Positions 1 through 8,709 of a stretch of 64,000 nucleotides of DNA are shown here, one piece after another. The stretch is from Azolla caroliniana (lineage: Eukaryota > Polypodiophyta). Every line of letters begins with the position of its first letter. Positions within the stretch are counted from its first letter, which is position 1. Location of the stretch: positions 6,944,001-7,008,000 of the forward strand of contig JBHGNT010000012.1 of NCBI GenBank assembly GCA_043228905.1. Direction: 5' to 3'. The notes under the pieces are model-generated. The model had not been told where the DNA came from, searched no databases, and worked only from the letters and a program-made list of their open reading frames with translations. A program made the translations under genes and the position numbers.

Positions 1-861
1 AGGGTCCGTCTAGTTGATTAAAATTAGATGTAGGGCATTTGGAAAATTGCAGAGTCCCTTTTTCACAAGCATCCAAGTTTCCAAGCTCGGTGTTGTGTGT
101 TTGACTATTGTCACCCATCAATTTTCTTTCACTCATAATTTTTCATCTCAAACTAGGATCCATAATTCACATTAAGACCCAAAAACCTTACTGGATTGAA
201 TCCACAAAGGTCCCAATGCCTTCCACGTTCATGAAATCAATCCACAATCATGCATTGAATCCATGATCATGGATTGAACCCATGCAAGGCATTCCTCAAA
301 TTTAAATTCTACGAACAGCCTTTCTTGGGAATTCCAAAAAGAGCATTTCCTAGGAAAATTCCATGAAGGAGGAAACGAACCCCATCTCCCCTTTGTTGCT
401 CGTCATTCGAGGAACAAAGAAAGGAAAAGAGACGAGGTCAACTGACGACTACTGTTGTTGCTCTTGCTATTACACAGTCTCCACCTCTATCATCGATTGA
501 TGTTAGCATCATCCTTACTATAGGTGAGATTCAATCCATCCCCTTTTTCTTCTCCACTTACACCTTTCCTCTTTTAGGACCCTTATCCACAAGCAAAAAG
601 AGAACACTATTTTCGTCACACCAACATACTTAAAACATTTATACATATGCTAAAGTGTGTGTACACTTTTACTTGTACACAACATATCACTCACTGGCAC
701 ACACACCTAGGTATATCATCAATGCCTATCAAGCACGTCCAAATGAAGTTAGGTGCATAACAATCGACGATTTCAAATGTCCCGAAGTCATGAACCTAAG
801 GCAATCTCCTCTTCCTTGGCTCAAGCCCCCGACGGTCCCGCTCACATTTCCCTTCACCATA
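1..861. other. Unclassified DNA left of element A
   Basis: AT-rich sequence with several direct repeats of the words 'attgaatccat/attgaaccca' near 190-290. I see no convincing coding region, RNA gene or transposon terminus. Short open frames here (for example 655-900) have no recognisable composition or motif. It adjoins the left LTR of element A, and no clean target duplication links it to the right flank at 12169. Confidence 0.5.
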
Positions 862-1257
862 ATTATTATAGATCTAAGTACTAATGTAAGCTTAAGATAA
901 GGATAAAGAAATGAAAGATAGAAAGGAGAAAGAGAAAGAAGGGTGCCAATCCACCCGACCACCCCCGAGCGAAGGGATCGAGACGGACTCGAGCCTCGAT
1001 CGGCGTCCCATACCACCACCGTGGCGTCGAGTCGTACCTGGTGCTGGTGCGCTCGCTACAAGAGTTGACCCACCACACGAGTAGAGTCTCAATGTAGTCA
1101 AAAGATCCTCAAATGAGGGTAGCTAGGCCTCTTATTTATAGCGATACCCAAGGCCCCCAGGCAAATTCACACTTGACCTAATGGGTTGTCTCAATCCCGA
1201 GGATTAAAAGTAATCCTCCCCTTCTTTACACTCTCGTTTAACCCTCACACTTATCCA
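862..1257 (-). repeat. Element A 3' LTR
   Basis: Matches 11773-12168 over the whole 396 bp with about 8 differences. On the minus strand it starts TGGATAAG, and the element's pol stop codon (TAA) lies in those first bases. A TATAAATAAG box sits at 1131-1140 on the minus strand. This TATA box fixes the LTR orientation. Confidence 0.9.
1131..1140 (-). promoter_or_regulatory. TATA box in element A 3' LTR
   Basis: TATAAATAAG on the minus strand. The identical word is at 12042-12051 in the other LTR, where it would drive the element. Confidence 0.6.
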
Positions 1258-1826
1258 CTCTTTAAAACATTGCACTCTTGCAATGGAAAGTTAGGGAAGT
1301 TAGTTCTAAGAGTATTTTCGCGTTCCCATGTGGCATCTTTTATTGATTTATCCATCCATTTTATTTTAAATTCTCGGATTTCTTTAGTACGTAATTTTTT
1401 TGTTTTAACATCGAGAATTCTTTCTGGTACATGTGGTTTAGAAGATAATTCTTCAGAAGTAACCAGAGTTTCAGTCGTAACTGTATTGTCGCCAGAACCT
1501 AGAAGTTCTTTTAGACGACTCACATGAAAGATTGGATGAATTCCGACACCATCGGGAAGAGCGAGACGATAGGCTGATGACCCAATGCGTTTGAGGACTG
1601 TAAAAGGTCCACAAAACCGTGGGGCTAACTTAGCGCACTTACCCGTAGACAATGTCTTAGAATTGTGAGGTACACGTAAAAATACCTTCTGTCCAGGGTT
1701 GAATACACGAGGTTGCCTATGATGATCGGCATAAAAACGCGCTCTATCTTGAGCTGTTTTTATATTATCTCGTGCAATATGCAACATATCTTGCATATCC
1801 CGAAGAAAGTTTTGCGTACTTCGCAA
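1251..1826 (-). pseudogene. Element A integrase C-terminus and chromodomain
   Basis: Minus-strand 191-codon open stretch that continues the pol frame of 1860-3767 after one in-frame TGA near 1857 (the context suggests an Arg CGA codon turned to TGA). It encodes the end of integrase, with a GPF-type stretch (GPFTVLKRIG), the HPIFHVSRLK motif that precedes chromodomains, and a chromodomain-like tail (PERILDVKTKKLR... KWMDKSIKDATWERE). Chromodomains target chromovirus integration to particular chromatin. The stop codon falls inside the first bases of the 3' LTR, as in several gypsy elements. The lineage within plant chromoviruses was not resolved by eye. Confidence 0.85.
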
Positions 1827-1859
1827 CTCATCATGATATATATTAGCATCAATCGGGGC

Positions 1860-3767
1860 TCATGGCTGAAAACCATACATCAACATAAAAGGACTATATC
1901 CCGTCGATGTATGCTTGGAGCTGTTATAAGCAAACTCCAAAATTGGGAGATAACGTTCCCATTTTGTTGGTTTTGCACCAACGTATGCTCGAAGCATGTC
2001 CTCAATAATTTGATTTACTCCTTCTGTCTGTCCATCGGATTGAGGATGATCCGTGGAGCTCATGCTCAACGTAGTTTCTAACTTCTTAAAGACTTGTGTC
2101 CAGAAGTCACTAGTAAACTTTGGATCTCGATCACTCATGATATCCATCGGTAACCCATAAAAACGAAACAATTCGTCAACGAATTGGTAAGCCAATTCAG
2201 GAGCTGTTACCGTGGTTTTAGTAGCAATAAATCTGGCCATTTTAGTTAGTCGATCAACGACAACCCAGATGGCATCATGACCTTTTTGGGTGCGAGGAAG
2301 GCTAACAATAAAATCCATGGATATACTTTCCCACTTATTATTGGGAATGTCCAAGGGATGTAAAAGTCCTGCGGCTTTAAGTCGCTCGGCTTTGGTAACC
2401 TGACACTGGTGACATTTAGTCACATAGCTATGTATGTTAGGACGCATCTTAGGCCAATAAAATTGAGTGGAGATGAGAACGAGTGTACGATGTATTCCAG
2501 GGTGCCCTGTTGAGGGTGCATCATGGCATTCAAAAAGAATCCTCTTTTTGACCTCGGGTAAATCTGGAACACAAACCTTCCCATTACGGTAGAGCAAACC
2601 GTTAGCAATGTGGAAGTATTCCTTCGAGGATGTGGTGGTGTCTGTTCCAGACTCAACTCTTGCCCAGTATTTTGCGAAATAACTGTCATCAAGATACTTT
2701 CCTCGAAGGTGATCATAAAGATCTGATGATATTGCAGTGAAGCTAAGCATGTTAACTTCACAGATGCGACTTAGTGCATCAGCGACAGTGTTCATGGAAC
2801 CTTTACGATATCGTATGGAAAAATCAAAGTCCTGGATGAGATCAGCCCATCGTGCCTTACGACCTTTCAGGTCTTGTTGGTCACAAAAATATTTCAAGGA
2901 CTCGTGGTCTGTAGTTACCACAAAGTGATTTCCATAAAGATAATGGCGCCATGTTTTGAGCGCATGTATAACTGCAAATAATTCCTTTTCTTGAACGGTA
3001 TACCGACATTGAGCAGAATCAAGTTTCTTACTCTCGAATGCTATTGGTTTACCATCTTGATACAAAACAGCACCTATAGCATAATCGCTTGCATCGGTTT
3101 CAACCTCAAAAGGTTTTGAAGGATCGGGTAAAAGAAGTGAAGGAGCCTTGCAAACCAAGTCCTTGAGTTCCTTAAAGGCAAGGTCTAGTGTACCATTCCA
3201 CACAATAGGTTTTGTAGACTTACGCGTTTGACCTTTTAAAAGATCAGTAAACGGCGTCGTCAATTGGGAGTAATTACGAAAAGACTTTCGCAAAAACCCC
3301 ACAAAACCAAGGAATGATCGAACTTCTCGAATATTCCGAAGAGTGGGCCAAAGCTTCATTTTCTCAATGCGAGAAGGATCAATTTCAACTCCTCGTTTGG
3401 TTATGAGATGTCCTAGATAAGTAATTGATTTCTTGAAGAACTCACATTTTGAGATCTTCGCATAAAACTGTTTGTCACGCAATGTTTGTAAAACAAAGCG
3501 GACATGTCTAGCATGTTCTTGTAATGTACGGCTATAAACTAAAATATCACCCAAGAAAATAACGACAAATTTTCCAAGTTGTTCTTGGAAAATGTCATTC
3601 ATTTCTTGTTGAAAAGTAGCCGGAGCATTGATCAAACCAAAAGGCATAACCAAAAACTCGTAATGGCCATAGCACGTACGAAATGCCGTTTTAGGAACAT
3701 CGTCCTCACTTATTCGTATTTGGTGGTAACCAGTACGGAGATCAAGTTTCGTAAAATACTGAACTCC
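1860..3767 (-). pseudogene. Element A pol: RT (most), RNase H, integrase
   Basis: About 636 codons of gypsy polyprotein on the minus strand. The order is RT from the QYFTKLDLRTGYHQIRI motif onward, RNase H (ETDASDYAIGAVLYQ), the integrase zinc finger (HH-CC: HPGIHRTL ... KCHQCQ) and the integrase core (SMDFIVSLP ... DRDPKFTSDFW ... HPQSDGQTE). The RT active site normally reads (Y/F)xDD. Here it reads FLGD, so one catalytic aspartate is replaced by glycine. The 5' end is cut at 3767 by element B; the preceding residues are at 8406 onward, and the two halves meet in frame across one copy of the target duplication. It is followed by an in-frame TGA before the C-terminal piece. Confidence 0.92.
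3763..3767. repeat. Target duplication of B, left copy (ACTCC)
   Basis: ACTCC directly precedes the left LTR of B. GCTCC directly follows the right LTR at 8401-8405. They differ at one base, consistent with a 5-bp duplication that has since mutated. Confidence 0.75.
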
Positions 3768-3915
3768 TGTCATGAACACATGACCATTATGGACTTGAAC
3801 CTCGAACCTTGTAATTCATACTTGAAAACCTCAACCATTAAGATAGCTTATTGTTATATGAAACAATAAAAGCTACTTCTTGTATTACATTGATTATTGT
3901 AAAAACTCTAGATTA

Positions 3916-3979
3916 TTCTAGAATGTTCTAGAATGTCCTAGAGCATTCTAGGTCTAGAACATTCTAGAACATTCTAGAA
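3916..3979 (+). promoter_or_regulatory. Heat-shock-element cluster, B 5' LTR
   Basis: Two blocks of perfectly phased inverted pentamers. TTC-GAA-TTC-GAA occupies 3916-3933 with two-base spacers, and GAA-TTC-GAA-TTC-GAA occupies 3957-3979. This matches the heat-shock-factor consensus of alternating nGAAn/nTTCn units. It lies about 26 bp upstream of the TATA-like box. Function is inferred from the motif only. Confidence 0.75.
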
Positions 3980-4036
3980 ATCTCTAAGCTATTCTATAGG
4001 ACCCTATGAATAAGCGCATACATGTATTCTCAAATC

Positions 4037-4048
4037 AATTCGAATCAA
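4037..4048 (+). promoter_or_regulatory. Predicted transcript start / self-primer, B 5' LTR
   Basis: AATTCGAATCAA starts 32 bp downstream of the first base of the TATA-like box. It is the exact reverse complement of 4169-4180, just after the LTR. In the Tf1/sushi mechanism the 5' end of the RNA pairs with this second site and primes minus-strand synthesis. Confidence 0.6.
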
Positions 4049-4168
4049 CACCAGTCTTTAGCTCTCATTACATATCTTGTATCCATTCTCTTTCTTTCTC
4101 TATCTTATACATACATTCTTCTCTATCCTTCTTCCATCACTCTATCTTTTATCCTTGGTTCTGACAGT

Positions 4169-4175
4169 TTGATTC

Positions 4176-4180
<5 letters not shown>
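4169..4180 (+). other. Candidate self-priming primer-binding site, B
   Basis: TTGATTCGAATT begins two bases after the LTR end and is a perfect 12-nt complement of 4037-4048. No TGGTATCAGAGC-like tRNA-Met site is present here, unlike elements A, D and F in this window. Confidence 0.6.

Positions 4181-4248
<68 letters not shown>
4181..4248 (+). repeat. (CT)34 microsatellite in leader of B
   Basis: Uninterrupted CT dinucleotide repeat between the primer site and the gag start. The same place in element C holds (CT)30, so the tract belongs to the element family. Confidence 0.95.
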
Positions 4249-4251
<3 letters not shown>

Positions 4252-4276
4252 CCTCCTTTGTAACCATCCTGAAACC

Positions 4277-5440
4277 ATGCCTGCCATTAACTCAGAAGAA
4301 TATCTCACCCTTGTTGCAGAAATGGAGAACCTTAAATCCAAGTTCGCATCTCTTGAAGTAGAGAATCAACATCTACTTGGGGATCTATAAAAGGTTACTA
4401 TAGAGAAGCAACAACAACAAGAGGAGTTCACGCGACGAGTGCAACAGTTAGAGTTGACAATCGTCGTGTTACAACAACAAAGGGTTGAAGGTCAGGGACT
4501 TATCAAGGAGCCCAAAATTAGCCTCCCAGCTAAATTTGATGGGTCGAGGGCGCATTTCCGAGGTTTTTTGAATCAAGTACGGTTGGTGATTGAAATGCAT
4601 CCCGCACGTTATCCAACAGATGCATCCCGAGTTGAGCTAGTGGGCACTTTATTGACTGGCATAGCATTGTCGTGGTTTGCTCCATTGCTAGAGACCAACT
4701 CTCCTCTACTGAATAATTTCGAGGAATTTATCAAGGAATTTAACGCTTGTTTCGGAGATACTGATGGGGTGAGAACAACTATCAACAAGATTCGTACACT
4801 TCGTCAAGGTGATCAACCAGCTTCAACATATGCTGCCAATTTCCATCTCATCGCAAGCGATATTCCTTGGGATGAACAAGCCCTAATGGAGCAATTCCGT
4901 TCAGGCCTTCGTAGTGATGTCAAAGACTTACTTCTTACCTTCCCCGAGGATCCAAGGTCACTTACAGAAGCTATTAGTCGAGCAATACGGTGTGATAATC
5001 GCCTTTTTGAGCATCGATGTGAGCGACAACAACAAATAACAAGATCTAGATTCACACCAACTTATGCATCAGTAACGGCGCAATCATCCCCAAGGCAAAT
5101 GTATAGCCCTGCTCCAACTCCAAGGCAAACACGTAGTCCAGTCCCAATGGATAGTCCTGCACCCATGGAGATCGATATGACTCAACGACGAGGACCGTTG
5201 TCAAACGAAGAGAAGCAACGTCGTCGAGCAAACCATCTGTGCTTATATTGTGGAGGTCCAGGACATATAGCCATTCATTGCTCCCGTAGGCCGAGACGTC
5301 AGGTAAATCAAATTCACTATGACAATAAAAATGAGTCCAACATTTTAGAAGTAGTTAGTGAATCTAATATTATGAATAATCCACCCTTGTCCAATAAATT
5401 TGAAGTCCTAAGCCAATTAGAAGAGGAGTCAAACGAATAA
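4277..5440 (+). pseudogene. gag: Element B gag (one premature stop)
   Basis: Capsid/nucleocapsid gene of a sushi-like chromovirus, 387 codons plus stop from the ATG at 4277. A TAA at 4388-4390 interrupts it where C has CAA. After the stop the frame stays open to 5440. It has an N-terminal coiled-coil-like stretch (EMENLKSKFASLEVENQ), a retrotransposon Gag core (FDGSRAHFRGFLNQVRL ... LTGIALSWFAPLLE ... FRSGLRSDVKDLL) and a CCHC zinc knuckle CLYCGGPGHIAIHC. The sequence before the knuckle (LSNEEKQRRRANHLCLYC) closely resembles the nucleocapsid of the Gag family that was domesticated in mammals as PEG10/RTL genes. Pol follows in the -1 frame. Confidence 0.88.
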
Positions 5441-5466
5441 GTCCGGCTAAAATAGGAGCCATTTGG

Positions 5467-8007
5467 TTGGACAACCCTAGATATGTACAACCTAGTGTGG
5501 GTTCCATTTCTTCCAAGCATGTTAGTAGTGTCTTCTCAGCCCTAGTACAAGTTAGGACACCCAGTTGTCAACTTCAAGTCCAAGCCCTCTTAGATACTGG
5601 AGCCAATTCTTGTTTCATGGATAGAGATTTTGCCCAAAAACATGGAAGTATGGTCTTTACGCCAAACTTGAGAAATGCAGTTTTGATTGCAAACAAGTCG
5701 AATTTTTGGGATACACTATTTCATCCCAGGGTGTTTTCATGGACCCGGCAAAAGTCCAAACAATATTGGAATGGAAACCCCCATGCTCAGTTCGGGATGT
5801 CCAGTGTTTCCTCGGATTTGCAAACTTCTATCGCAAATTCATACATAATTATTCAAGCATTGTGTTGCCCCTTACTCAACTCACCAAGAAAAATCAAGCA
5901 TTTTTTTGGAGTATCGAAGCGGACAAGGCTTTTACGCAGCTAAAAGAGGCATTCACATCAGCACTCATCCTAGCACATATTGATCCTAAAAAGCCATTTA
6001 CTATTGAGGCAGATGCATCAGACTTTGCATTGGGGAGTATCCTATCGCAACCAGGCGAGGACGGGCAGATACATCCAGTCGCGTTTCACTCGAGAAAGTT
6101 TACTGTTTCGGAGATAAACTATGAGGTGCATGACAAGGAGTTACTAGCTGAGGTCGACTCATTCGAGCAATGGCGTCATTTTCTAGAAGGATCACCTCAT
6201 CAGATTATCATTTATAGTGATCACAAAAATCTCACATATTTTCAAACAGCTCAAGTATTAAATAGACGACAAGCTCGGTGGGCCCAATTTCTAACGCGTT
6301 TCGATTTCAAGATCATTTTTCGCCCCGGAAAACAACAAGGGAAAGCAGATGCTCTGTCTCGGCGTTCGTATCTAGCACTTCGACCTGGAGATCCGGCCTT
6401 TGACAATCAAAAGCAAACTCTCCTCGGGCCATCAAAGCTACAGGTAACAACAATTTATGCCACACCACTTGATTCTACCCTTCTTGACACTATTCGGCAA
6501 AAACTTCATTCGGATGATTTTGCTAAGGATGTCTTAGCCCACTGTGGTTCAAGTCGTCCATCTTGCTCCACATTGCCAGGGTCATCTCAACATTATCAGG
6601 ATTTCAAGTGGCAAGATGGTTTACTCTTCTACAAGAATCTCCTTTACGTCCCCGACGGATCACCCTGACTTCAAGTGTTGGAACATTGTCATGATGCCCC
6701 CATGGCTGGACATTTTGGTATTTCCAAGACCATTGAGCTGGTGAAACGTTCGTTTTGGTGGCCTCACTTGCAAAAATTTGTCGAAGATTATGTTCGCACT
6801 TGTGACACCTGCTGTCGCGCCAAAATACCTCGGCATCACCCTTATGGCTTACTACAACCATTACCCCCTCCCAACAAGCCATGGCAGTCTATTTCTATGG
6901 ATTTCATTACGGATCTACCACCTTCCAAAGGCTTTGATACTATTTTAACAGTAGTGGATCAGTTCACCAAGATGGCACATTTTGTACCATGTGTAAAGAC
7001 CATCAATAGTGAAGAAACTGCAGATCTCATTATGCGTGAAGTGTTTCGCCATCATGGTCTCCCGAATGATATTATTAGCGATCGAGGTCCTCAATTTATC
7101 TCACACTTTTGGAAGCACCTATGGGTAGGCCTCAAAATCTCTTGCAAACTCTCTTCAGCTTATCATCCACAAACTGACGGACAAATAGAGCGCACAAATC
7201 AGACACTCGAGCAATATCTTCGATGTTTCATTAGTTATCAACAAGATGATTGGAGTAAAATTTTACATCTTGCCGAGTTTGCATACAACAACACGGTCCA
7301 CTCTTCTACCAAAGTTACACCTTTCTTTGCCTACACCGGCAACCACCCTCGATGGTGTATACTGGATCTTCCCGAGGTGTCACGAAACCCTAGTGCGGCG
7401 CATCACCTCCACCGACTACAACAAATCCAGTTCGAGTTATCGTCACATCTTCAGAAAGCGCAAGCACACCATAAGACCAATGCCGATCGACATCGTCTTA
7501 AGTCTCCATTTAAGGTTGGTGACCGTGTATGGTTGCTTTGTCGTCACATCAAGACTACCCGACCGTGTGCTAAGATTGACTATCAACGCTTAGGTCCTTT
7601 TGTCATCACGGCACAGATTAATGATGCAACATTTCGTCTTAACCTTCCTGCACATATGCGGCTTCACCCTGTCTTTCATAGCTCTCTTTTGGTACCTTGC
7701 CACACCTCTTTAATTCCTGATCGTGTCGTGCTACCACCGCCTTCTGTACAACTTGTGGACGGCCCCGAATACGAGGTAGCTGCTATTCTCGATTCTAAGA
7801 TTGTGCGCAATAAGCTTTTATTATCTAGTTGATTGGCTTGGTTATCCTCCGAGTGATCACACTTGGGAACCCATCGATAACGTTTGTAATGCTGAAGCTC
7901 TGGTCAACGACTTCCATCGTCACTATCCAAACAAGCCCGGCCCAACAATGTTAACGCCGACTTCCACTCGGCGTTCTCGAAGGAGGGATAGTGTCATGAA
8001 CACATGA
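5467..8007 (+). pseudogene. Element B pol remnant: PR start, RNase H, IN, chromodomain
   Basis: It begins with a retroviral-type aspartic protease start (LLDTGANSCFMD). Near 5650 the sequence jumps straight to the last part of RT ([18 protein letters not shown], from 5706), so most of protease and RT is deleted. Then come RNase H (IEADASDFALGSIL ... SDHKNLTYFQ), an integrase zinc finger and a core (SMDFITDLPPSKGFD ... SDRGPQFISHFW ... HPQTDGQIE). A chromodomain (YLVDWLGYPPSDHTWEP) ends in FHRHYPNKPGP. A TGA at 6666-6668 splits RNase H from integrase, and one extra T near 7815 shifts the chromodomain out of frame. The integrase-chromodomain tail is of the kind seen in vertebrate and fungal chromoviruses. 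Confidence 0.88.
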
Positions 8008-8024
8008 CCATTATGGCGTCACCC

Positions 8025-8082
8025 GGACTTGAACCTCGAACCTTGTAATTCATACTTGAAAACCTCAACCATTAAGATAGCT
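8025..8082 (-). repeat. tRNA-like (SINE-like) segment inside B 3' LTR
   Basis: On the minus strand, a box-A-like AGCTATCTTAATGG (8082-8069) is followed 33 nt later by GGTTCAAGTCC (8035-8025), an exact pol III box B. The spacing fits a tRNA-derived promoter. The same segment is at the same place in the LTRs of C; the left LTR of B has lost ten bases next to box B. Chance similarity is not excluded. Confidence 0.4.
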
Positions 8083-8149
8083 TATTGTTATATGAAACAA
8101 TAAAAGCTACTTCTTGTATTACATTGATTATTGTAAAAACTCTAGATTA

Positions 8150-8213
8150 TTCTAGAATGTTCTAGAATGTCCTAGAGCATTCTAGGTCTAGAACATTCTA
8201 GAACATTCTAGAA
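8150..8213 (+). promoter_or_regulatory. Heat-shock-element cluster, B 3' LTR
   Basis: TTC-GAA-TTC-GAA at 8150-8167 and GAA-TTC-GAA-TTC-GAA at 8191-8213, all with two-base spacers. Identical layout to the 5' LTR, about 25 bp upstream of TATAAATA. Confidence 0.75.
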
Positions 8214-8400
8214 ATCTCTAAGCTATTCTATGGGACCCTATAAATAAGCGCATACATGTATTCTCAAATCAATTTGAATCAACACCAGTCTTTAGCTCTC
8301 ATTACATATCTTGTATCCATTCTCTTTCTTTCTCTATCTTATACATACATTCTTCTCTATCCTTCTTCCATCACTCTATCTTTTATCCTTGGTTCTGACA

Positions 8401-8405
8401 GCTCC
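8401..8405. repeat. Target duplication of B, right copy (GCTCC)
   Basis: Counterpart of ACTCC at 3763-3767. RT of element A resumes immediately after it. Confidence 0.75.
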
Positions 8406-8709
8406 CTGGAGACGGTCAATTAGATCGTCAGCCCAGGGCAATGGATACGAATTCTTGATCGTCACTTTATTCAAGCGTCGGTAATTAATACACATACGCC
8501 AAGTGCCCTCTTTCTTTTTAACCAAGAGAACTGGTGCACCCCATGGAGATTTACTATAACGTATATAACCTATTCGTAAATAGTCCTTGAGTTGCTTAGA
8601 TACCTCATCTTCTTCGGATCGACTTAAGCGATACGGAGGTATACTTATTGGTGCAACACCAGGTACAATATCTATACGATGGTCTATATTACATTTAGGA
8701 GGTAACCCA
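8406..8709 (-). pseudogene. Element A RT N-terminal fragment
   Basis: On the minus strand this reads the beginning of gypsy [17 protein letters not shown], then [35 protein letters not shown] and DDLIDRLQ. It joins in frame to GVQYFTKLDLR at 3767 and below once element B is ignored. Upstream it runs directly into the end of the gag-protease frame at 8710, so the usual protease-RT linker looks shortened. Confidence 0.88.

Larger units (their letters stand above)
3768..4166 (+). repeat. Element B 5' LTR
   Basis: 399 bp against 409 bp for the right copy. Relative to it, ten bases (CGTCACCCGG) are missing near the start. It contains two heat-shock-element runs and a mutated TATA box (TATGAATA, 4005-4012). 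Its last bases TGACA meet the leader at 4167. Confidence 0.92.
3768..8400 (+). mobile_element. Element B: sushi-like chromovirus, internally deleted
   Basis: Plus-strand gypsy element inserted in the RT of A. It has LTRs at 3768-4166 and 7992-8400 (TGTCAT...TGACA ends), a 12-nt self-complementary primer site, a (CT)34 tract, gag, a protease start, then RNase H, integrase and a chromodomain. Compared with its relative C, it has lost roughly 1.1 kb between the protease and the end of RT, so it is non-autonomous. Gag also carries a premature stop, and the integrase region has one stop and one single-base frameshift. LTR divergence is low apart from a 10-bp deletion in the left LTR. Confidence 0.93.
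7992..8400 (+). repeat. Element B 3' LTR
   Basis: 409-bp partner of 3768-4166. It follows the purine-rich tract AGGAGGGATAG, which is the polypurine primer. Heat-shock-element runs lie at 8150-8167 and 8191-8213, with an intact TATAAATA at 8239-8246. The self-primer segment at 8271-8282 has one C-to-T change (AATTTGAATCAA). A tRNA-like antisense segment occupies about 8015-8085. Confidence 0.92.
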
